In this document: positions 57,101-64,000 of the stretch, piece by piece | How positions within the stretch are numbered: position 1 is the stretch's first letter | How the letters are laid out: each line of letters begins with the position of its first letter | Assembly: GCA_020726505.1 (NCBI GenBank) | Contig: JAHLEZ010000009.1 | Span: 2,542,001 to 2,606,000, forward strand | Direction of reading: 5' to 3' | Source: Leptodontidium sp. MPI-SDFR-AT-0119 | Lineage: Eukaryota > Ascomycota > Leotiomycetes > Helotiales > Leptodontidiaceae | Length of the DNA stretch: 64,000 nucleotides | Made by a program: the position numbers and the translations under genes | The notes under the pieces: generated by a model | The model's database searches: none | What the model saw: the letters and a program-made list of their open reading frames with translations, nothing else | What the model was told of the DNA's origin: nothing

Positions 57101-58708
57101 TATGCGATCCGGAAATCGTCGTGCCTTCCCGTAGAATTATTTTTCTACTAAGTTATAATTATAATCGTACGAACGATTCTATAAGTAAGTGCTAACCTCC
57201 CTCGTTCGTACGACTATAGTAATTATAAATCGTAAGTTTGTGCATAGCCCTTCAAATGTCTATATAAGCTTATATAATACTAGACTATACTCTTCTACTC
57301 TATAACATACGTTTAGCACTTAATCGCGAAGATTATACTCTATCTAATATTCCCTCGATAAGCCGCGTTACGCCGTACGAAAAGAATTAAATATAATTTC
57401 TAAGTATTCTAACTGAGACTTCTCTAAGTTCTTTATAATCGTAAAGATTAATATAGTTTCTCTCTACTTAAACAAGTACTTTTATTAATTCTCCTTAGTC
57501 TCAAAGTAATTCCGAGTTATACGAATTATTATAAGGAAATCGTATAAACGTCTTATAATCTTGTCGTAATAGAAATCCGCTACTCGTCCTTTTAGCATAA
57601 TCGAGAATACTAAGTAGTACTAGTCACTTAAGATTCTAATCTTCGTATAACAATTGAAGAAGACCTAGAGACGAATATCTAAGATATTGTACTACTCTCC
57701 GCCGTACTTTTGACTCTTATTACTATAAACCTTTATTAAGTCCGTTAATAACTATAAGTTCGGGATAATTGTCCGAGACTTATATAATATAGTCGGTTCC
57801 GGCGGAAAAGCTCTCGAGGTTAATAAATTATCTTCGTACGAATATTGTCTTAGTGGTCGTTCAACGGTTTCGTAGGCTTAGTCTTAACTTAGAAGGTTGT
57901 TATTTAAGGCCGGATATGGCGTAAGACTAAAACGTTCGTACGCTAGGTAGTATTATTTAGTTATTTAACCTTTGTCTAGTAATAAAGACCTTACTAAATT
58001 TACGTACAAAGTCTAGTTAGAACTAACCGTGTTCTCGTTCAAAACGATATAAGGCGGAGGACTTAGATATTATCTAGACGTTTAAGGCTGTCGCTAAGTT
58101 ATTTAAATTAGCTCTAAGAGTGAGTTCTTTGCCTTTTAAGTTTGTATAATTAGAGAATCTCTAGAATTATCCGAAATAACGTGTCTCGCTAGTAGTTTAC
58201 TTCGTATAGTTAAAGTTAGAGTACTTTACCGGTTTCTATTTTGCCCTTAGGATTTCTATTAAACATAAGTCTTCTGATTTTAATCTGTCTACTTATATAG
58301 TTCCTCCTCTTCTAAAACATCTACTAACGTTTAAGCGTACGAGATAGACCCCCTTTACTCTTGTACTTATACTTTGTAATTAAAGAGGTATATACGAAAA
58401 TCTTTAATAACTTCCTAGGATCTAATAACAAATATATCTTTTATTTATCCTTTAAAGCCTTCCTTAAATTCTTCTTAAAGTCCGTAGTCCCAAAACTCTT
58501 TTTGGCGGTATCGTACGAGGGCTAAAGTAATATAATTATTAATTCGCTTAAGCGTTTAATACTCGTCGTTCGCGAAGTCAAAGGGTTCCCCCTATACTTC
58601 CGTATCTAATAAGTAAGTGACCTCTAGTAGTAGAATCATTATATCCTTTTTCGTACGAAGGTTAATAAAAAGTTGTTAAGTCGTATTTACGTTCCGTAAA
58701 TCCTTAGA

Positions 58709-58864
58709 TCGTACGAATCGTTTTCTTTTATTAGTCGCCGACGTAAAGTCCGATTAGTTTGCCTCTCCGGTCTGTCTTTCCGATTGTCGTACGAATCGTC
58801 TTCTTCTATTAGTCGCTAACGTAGGGTCCAATTAGTTTGCCTCTCCGGTTTGTCTTTTTAATTA
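58709..58864. repeat. 78-bp tandem duplication in copia leader
   Basis: Two units starting tcgtacgaatcg at 58709 and 58787, both containing attagtttgcctctccggt; the units differ by transitions. Confidence 0.75.
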
Positions 58865-58918
58865 TCGTTGTACAAAAGTATTACGTAACTATTTTATAGT
58901 TATTCAACTACTAATTAG

Positions 58919-59192
58919 TGTTAGTATTTAACTAAGGTTTAATACTTAATATTAAGGTGACAAAGAATATAACAAGTGAAGTTTAATCAAGTATATTTTA
59001 TGTGTCCCTTTTGTACAAAAAGGAAAGCTACCTTAAATACATTAAGTACCAAACCCCGTAGCTTGTATAAGTATTACTCGTACGAAACCAGGAGGCAAGG
59101 TCTGAAACTAAGCTTTATTAGGCCAGGAGAGACGACTATCTTTAGAAGCTGTCAGAGTAAGAGAATGCCCCTCAGCTAAGGCTATCCCAACA
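58919..59192 (-). repeat. 5' LTR of the copia element
   Basis: 274 bp partner of 51594-51867. On the minus strand the TATA-type word and downstream region lie in the promoter position expected for a 5' LTR. Confidence 0.93.
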
Positions 59193-59197
59193 ACGAC

Positions 59198-59755
59198 AAT
59201 AACTTAATCTTAATTCTTGAGATTTAATAAATAAAAAATTTAAAAAATCGAGAAAAACTAAGGTCTTTTATTTATAATATTATTTCCGGGGACTTCTTAA
59301 ATTAATAGTACTTCGTAATAAACAACGTAGTTAAGTCTTGCGCTATTATTATAATATAATAGGGTATGAATATATATTTCTCTAATAAATGATTTATAAT
59401 TATTAAAATTATATTATACTTAAACTTATTAATTAATTATAATTTAAAATATATTACAAGATATTATCATGAGTAATTAAGGATTAGTAAAGGGTAAAGA
59501 AAGCTTAAAGTCTTATTATGATAGTAATTAGCTTTCTTATAGTTGTGATAGTTCTTATAAAATTAAGTAATATTTATAAGTATTCTTAATTAAAAGTATT
59601 TCGAGTGTAGTAATTTATATATCTTTATTTTTCTTAGGTATATTATAAAGATTTAATTATAATATTCTAAAGGTAATATTAGTTATTTTACCTTTATAAT
59701 TAAAGGCTTTACCCATTCGGTTGGAGGCTTAATTAAGGGCTATAATACCCCCGAG
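59198..59755. other. AT-rich decayed sequence
   Basis: No recognisable feature. Confidence 0.4.
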
Positions 59756-60067
59756 GTTATTGTTACGACCTACGATGCGCCTCGTATTCTAACCGACACG
59801 GGCTCGTAGTATCGCTGACTACGCGACGGCGCTAAGCCTAATAGGGAAAACTAGGTGACGAGCCTGCGACATATTAACGTAAATGGCACTCGACTGCGCT
59901 AGGCCTTATTAAGAGGGTCCTTTATATATATATACTTAAGCCCTTCCTTACAGAGAGCTCTCCTTTCCTCCTTGACTTTTCTTCTCGATTCTGAGCGTAG
60001 CCTTAGGTCCAAATACAAAGCTTAAGTTAACTCGCCGTATTAACCTTTGGCCAGCCGTAACAGTTAT
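59756..60067. repeat. Solo LTR (302 bp) with target duplication GTTAT
   Basis: The insert 59761-60062 starts TGTTACGACC and ends CAGCCGTAACA, flanked by GTTAT on both sides. A TATATATATA word lies near 59922. Confidence 0.88.
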
Positions 60068-60121
60068 AAGCTTAATAATTTCTATAAAACTTATTACTTA
60101 GCTTAGTTGTTCATTTTTTAA

Positions 60122-60325
60122 AGTATTGTCGCGCACTAGCGCAGTTCCTTAGTCTAGTGCATGCTTGCATAAGCATTCTAGGTATATAAACCCAGTCTTT
60201 AGCTCCTCTCTTTAAGAGGATAACGCTCAATTTAATTAATCTTTAAACACACTTTCCAAAACCTCATTTAATCGTAGAATCTTTCAAACCCTTGAACCTC
60301 TGCTCTTCTTCTGCATGACAAGTAT
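60122..60325. repeat. Solo LTR (194 bp) with target duplication AGTAT
   Basis: The insert 60127-60320 starts TGTCGCGCACTAG and ends CTGCATGACA, flanked by AGTAT on both sides. A ggtatataaaccc promoter-like word lies near 60181. It sits only 55 bp from the previous solo LTR. Confidence 0.85.
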
Positions 60326-60610
60326 TATTTATTATTAATTCTAATATATTAAGTACGCTTAATCGATTAATTATATCGGTTTTGAAAAGAAGAGATTTAG
60401 TATAAATGATGATTATATTATAGAGGAGATTTCTAAGTTTATATAACTACTCTAGCTTATCGCGTGTGTATTCGCTTAGACAGCTTAATTAAGTAAATAC
60501 AAGCTTAAACGAGTCTTTACTAAATACAGTTACTTCTAGTAGTTTAAGACGTAAAGCCCTAGGCTTCGTACAACTATTGTTTTAACCTAGGAAAGCCGTG
60601 TATCAGAAGT

Positions 60611-62000
60611 AGGGATGGGTTAATATTAATGATTAATTTCGTTATTAAAGAAAAAGTTGTTATTAATTAATAACAGTGGAAATCATTAATAGCTTATATG
60701 ACGTAGGCATATTTGAGTATGTTAGGAAACACGTTAGGTATAGTTTAGAAGGCAAATTTGTATAGAAAATAAGAGATATAGACGATCCTAAGGCGTATTA
60801 ATTTATCCTCCTCTATATTAATAGAAATAAGGCCTAAATCTTCCGAATTTAACAAGATCTCGTCTAACGCGGCTTTGAATTCTTCACTATACTAATCGCC
60901 TAGCTTCCTTACTCGTCGAAGAGCTCTAGAATTCATATATATAAACGCTATTATATTAACGTCGGTAATCTTTAGTCGATTTCGGGGTTTTATATAGAGG
61001 AAATTAATCGTGGAAAAGGCTCGTTCGGCAGGGACGGAATTCGCAGCGGCGTGGCAGAGCTCGATAGCTAATTTGGAGAGCTGTAGAGCATATGGCCGCT
61101 AAAGAAAACTATTAGTTGTTTATAGTAAGTAAGCAGTCGAAATACATATAAATGTAGCCTAGAAATTCTTCGTATCGACTTTAAAGTGAGACTGTGCGAG
61201 TTTAGCTATATAAAAACTATTCTCTTGGTTTCGGAAGTCCTAATATTGTGTCTATCCCTTAATTCCGACGCGCTTTATGGGGTAATTATCGAGTTGTTAA
61301 TGATATCGAGCTGGCAGATTAACACTATGATTCGCTGGTTCGAGAGCGTATGCGGCGATATAAATAAGGAGGATTTACTTACTTAATTGATCAGTTAATC
61401 CTCCGCGGCTAACTCTTTAAAAGTATGCTTAAATATCGCGCCAAAAGGCAGAGGCTCCTAGTTAAGCTTAAGCCTTAAGATGTTACTGTAAAGTAGTCTA
61501 TCGAGGAAAGACTTTTGTAAGTCGTGGTTTGTTCGACTCCGACATACGTTATTACTGGTAAATCGGCTTAATGACATCAGCGAGAGCTTTGAGCTTATCG
61601 AAGTTAGTTTCGTCTTCGAGGAGAGGTTTGACGGTCGCAGAGGTATATAGCTTATCTTTGTACTTGATTAAATTAACTTAATTAACAAGAATAGAGTCGC
61701 ATTGTCGAGACTAAGTTCCCTAGCGTATTAGTACGGTCGTAATAAAGGCTTTTACCTTATTAATCCCCTCCCGAAAGAATACGAGCTCTTTTCTTAATCG
61801 TGCGAAGAAGTTAACGATAGTGTTAGGGAATCTCGTCTAAAATCGTGCGATATTTAACTATATTTGCTCGTTATTTTAGTCGAAACCGGGGAAGAGGATG
61901 TCCTTTATAAGAAGTTATAGGCCGTCAGAATCTCATAATACAGAATAGACGTGTTTAGTCGTAAGAGAGGTGCTTAACTTCGACTAAATAGCACGTTATG
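60611..62000 (-). mobile_element. hAT transposon relic
   Basis: Minus-strand reading from about 61950 to 60790: FPNTIVNFFARLRK, then LYTSATVKPLLEDETNFDKL and KALADVIKPIYQ, and the dimerisation part LAIELCHAAANSVPAERAFS followed by LRRVRKLGD. Interspersed stops. The plus-strand word tagggatgggtt at 60611 resembles a hAT terminal repeat and may be its 3' end; the opposite terminus was not found. Confidence 0.75.
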
Positions 62001-62048
62001 TAGAGTTAGTATTAGAAGAGAAAGTTGTCTAACGTTTGAGGTCGCCGT

Positions 62049-62128
62049 TAGTGATTAATGTAGCCTCTTAGTGATTAATATAGCCTCTTAGTGATTAATG
62101 TAGCCTCTTAGTGATTAATGTAGCCTCC
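62049..62128. repeat. Four tandem 20-bp units
   Basis: tagtgattaatgtagcctct repeated four times, the second unit with one G/A change. Confidence 0.9.
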
Positions 62129-62444
62129 TCCATAATATTATCGACTGTCCAAGTTGCTCCTGCTATTATCGCACTAATAGCTTTTATAGACTAGTTGTCG
62201 TGCAGGTTATGGTAGGCCGGCTAAGCGAGTCCAATCAAAGGCACCATGGCCAAAGCGCCCGCGACCTCTATATTCAGGGAGCTTGAATAGACTATACGTA
62301 GATAATATAACCATTAATTATAGTACTGCGTATACCTCAATAATACGTCAAATACGCCTCTGTGGAGCCTCTAGGCGTACTTTTGCACGACAGTTATGAG
62401 CCCCGTAAGTTATTAAAGCTTCCTAGTCGCATGCACGCGCCGAC
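62129..62444. other. Junction between hAT relic and copia-like gag
   Basis: A 5' LTR for the gag element would be expected hereabouts but is not recognisable. Confidence 0.35.
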
Positions 62445-64000
62445 GTGGCTCTACAGAGGTATGTAGAGGCTTTCTCACCGTTGCCTTACACACGTACTAG
62501 TAGTACTCAAAAGCCCGTCAATAACCCTCAAATCACTAAAACCTCTTCGAAATCATCATATGTATACCTAAAACCGACAATGTCACTTCTAAGGCTACCT
62601 GCGGACTATAATTTGAAGGCGTGGAAGGATTAGGCGACATGGCACTTGCGCTTGAATTTCTATGTTGGTTTTATAGGTGCACTAGACATAGTAAACCCCA
62701 GCGCCCCTGCGACAGGCTATATTCTAAACCTCCGACTAAAGGCTCTAACGCTCGAAAGTACCGCGAAAGAGGTTACAAAGACTTAGTTAAGCTAGTATTA
62801 CACTAATGTTGTAGCTTAGAAAGCAGCAAACCTACAACTGTCCTTAACGCCTGAGTCGACTGACAACGCGTGGGCTACACTGACCCTAGAGCCATCGACA
62901 GATACTTAAATAAAAGGGACAAGTCTAGAAGAAGCTGGTCCACTTCCTTACCCGACAATTATAGAGATATAATAGATCTACACAGCACAAGCTAGGGAGT
63001 ACTAGTACACGCTTGCTGAATAGACGAGCTAAAATAATAAATACATAGCTCTATATAACTAGCTCTCCGAAACAGTAGACGATTCGCTTTTGGACTCTGC
63101 GATTAGGGAACTGGAGGGCAAGAGCGAACTAAGTATATAAAAGCTAGTTGGCACACTTTAGCGTGACATAGCACTGTCAGAATCGTTAGTCCTTACTACA
63201 GTGGTCACGGAATACGAGAAGGTTTTAAGGGAGGCATATGAGGGAAAAGTCAACGTTAACTAGTGGATGAAGGACTTCTTGAAGGCTTACAAGAATACTA
63301 AAGCGTATAATATACTTGAAGTCAAGGGCACTGTGGCTCTAAAGAAGTGGCTACGTGCGGTGGGAGCTCACATGTACCCTGACTGGGCAAATCCTATCCT
63401 TAGTACAGTTATACGCGACGACTAACTTGGAAAAGAGTATAGTTTTACTCTTGACGACTATATTTAGGTGCTCCTTGGCATAGACTAAGAGTATACTATG
63501 TTTAGGAAGCCCAGGCGTCAAGGAGGGGGGGGGTGGTCAATACTCAACCCTTGGGGGAATAGACGATAGTGTGTCGGGCGTAAGCTCTAGTAGATCTCGT
63601 TCTCGCGGCCAAGGTAACTTATGCCTATGTGACATGAACAGTAAGCACTTCTTTGAACTGCTCAAGTGCTGGAGACTACGTTATGTAGTTAATGGAACGA
63701 CCACGGAAGGCATGAAGTATGTGCTAAACACTGACGAAGTAACTGTAACCTGTAAGAAGTTGGAGACTGTAGACTTCAGGGAGCTCAAGGCCGCTATAGC
63801 CAAAGAAGGTTGGAAGTACGTTGTAATAGCTAAAATTACTAGAGCTAATAGCACTAGTACCTCTAAACCTACTATTAACGCCAAAACAGCCGATGCTACT
63901 GCACTTGTAGGAAACAAAGACAAAGGCAAAGTTACGTGGGAAGGGACAGGGAGTATTAACGCAGCTATACTTGACCTAAACTTTCTTGATGACATAATCT
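62445..64000 (+). pseudogene. Gag region of a second copia-like element, cut by the window end
   Basis: From ATG 62445 (MALQRYVEAFSPLPYTRTSS) one frame runs about 1.1 kb to the G-run at 63523-63532. It carries about twenty TAA/TAG stops and no TGA; nearly all sit where Gln (or Trp) would fit the surrounding protein. Recognisable gag-like stretches: TMSLLRLPADYNLKAW, VKGTVALKKWLRAVGAHMYP and FTLDDYI. After the G-run the frame shifts and stays open from about 63543 to the window edge, including a knuckle-like CLCDMNSKHFFELLKC and DGxxKGK-type basic stretches. So the left part is decayed and the right part is almost intact. Confidence 0.75.

Larger units (their letters stand above)
51589..59197 (-). 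mobile_element. Complete Ty1/copia-type LTR retrotransposon, heavily RIP-decayed
   Basis: The element spans 51594-59192 (7599 bp), with LTRs 51594-51867 and 58919-59192 (274 bp each) and target duplication ACGAC at 51589-51593 and 59193-59197. LTR ends are TGTTAGTAT...AACA. The orientation is minus: minus-strand translation near 54120-53590 gives a copia RNase H with FVFVDGSFTNNKDLSS, later LVKLSTTKEKRLMINIMALR and DNPADAMTKLNPNKSLEKL. The LTR read on the minus strand has TATAAAAGGGACAC. A purine-rich stretch precedes the 51594-51867 LTR on that strand. About 1.6 kb lie between the RNase H end and the 3' LTR, longer than usual. Many TAA/TAG stops; no intact frame. Confidence 0.93.

Noticed and set aside
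62445..63530. Reassignment of TAA/TAG to Gln to explain the gag frame
   Set aside because: Intact genes in the same window use TAA and TAG as ordinary stops, and CpA-to-TpA mutation explains the pattern; some CAA/CAG codons remain.
1..64000. tRNA or rRNA genes
   Set aside because: I looked for GGTTCGAATCC-type T-loops and rRNA-like conserved blocks and found none I could support.

Overview
The window looks like nuclear DNA of a filamentous ascomycete. Genes carry short introns (about 45-90 nt, GT...AG, with CTRAY-like branch points). The families are fungal: Zn2Cys6 regulator, EthD, HET, FunK1, kelch with one membrane segment, and NLR-like ankyrin proteins. Transposon debris shows CpA-to-TpA decay typical of repeat-induced point mutation (RIP). 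The exact species cannot be named from sequence alone.

Layout. 1-5 kb: a kelch/membrane gene with one in-frame TAG, then NRAMP and FunK1-kinase fragments. 5.5-19.5 kb: a small metabolic cluster (alpha/beta hydrolase with a Cys nucleophile, Zn2Cys6 activator, NmrA-like NADP-binding protein, DJ-1/PfpI protein, EthD protein). It includes a decayed second copy of the regulator, a truncated second DJ-1 gene and recurring promoter words. 14-20.5 kb also holds two Tc1/mariner relics, one split by a solo LTR. 22-26 kb: a HET-TPR-ankyrin gene broken by two TAG codons. 26-34 kb: degraded fragments, one orphan gene, and a 651-bp hAT-type MITE inserted in coding sequence.

34-43 kb is the most interesting part. 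A C2H2-ankyrin receptor-like gene lies head-to-head with a 943-residue subtilisin-like (S8) protein, which lies tail-to-tail with a 283-residue gasdermin-like gene. In fungi, gasdermins and neighbouring subtilases act as a cell-death pair (Podospora het-Q1/het-Q2; Neurospora rcd-1 is a related gasdermin). I therefore read 34-43 kb as a candidate regulated-cell-death / allorecognition locus with a possible sensor alongside.

43.4-47.9 kb: a TA-flanked MITE, a multipass membrane protein gene, hAT and Fot1/pogo remnants and a truncated NLR. 48-64 kb is an AT-rich, RIP-decayed transposon block: a complete 7.6-kb Ty1/copia element on the minus strand (274-bp LTRs, target duplication ACGAC), four solo LTRs with perfect 5-bp duplications, a hAT relic, and the gag end of a second copia-like element that runs off the window.

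Intron positions, domain names and family assignments come from reading the sequence by eye; no database search was run.
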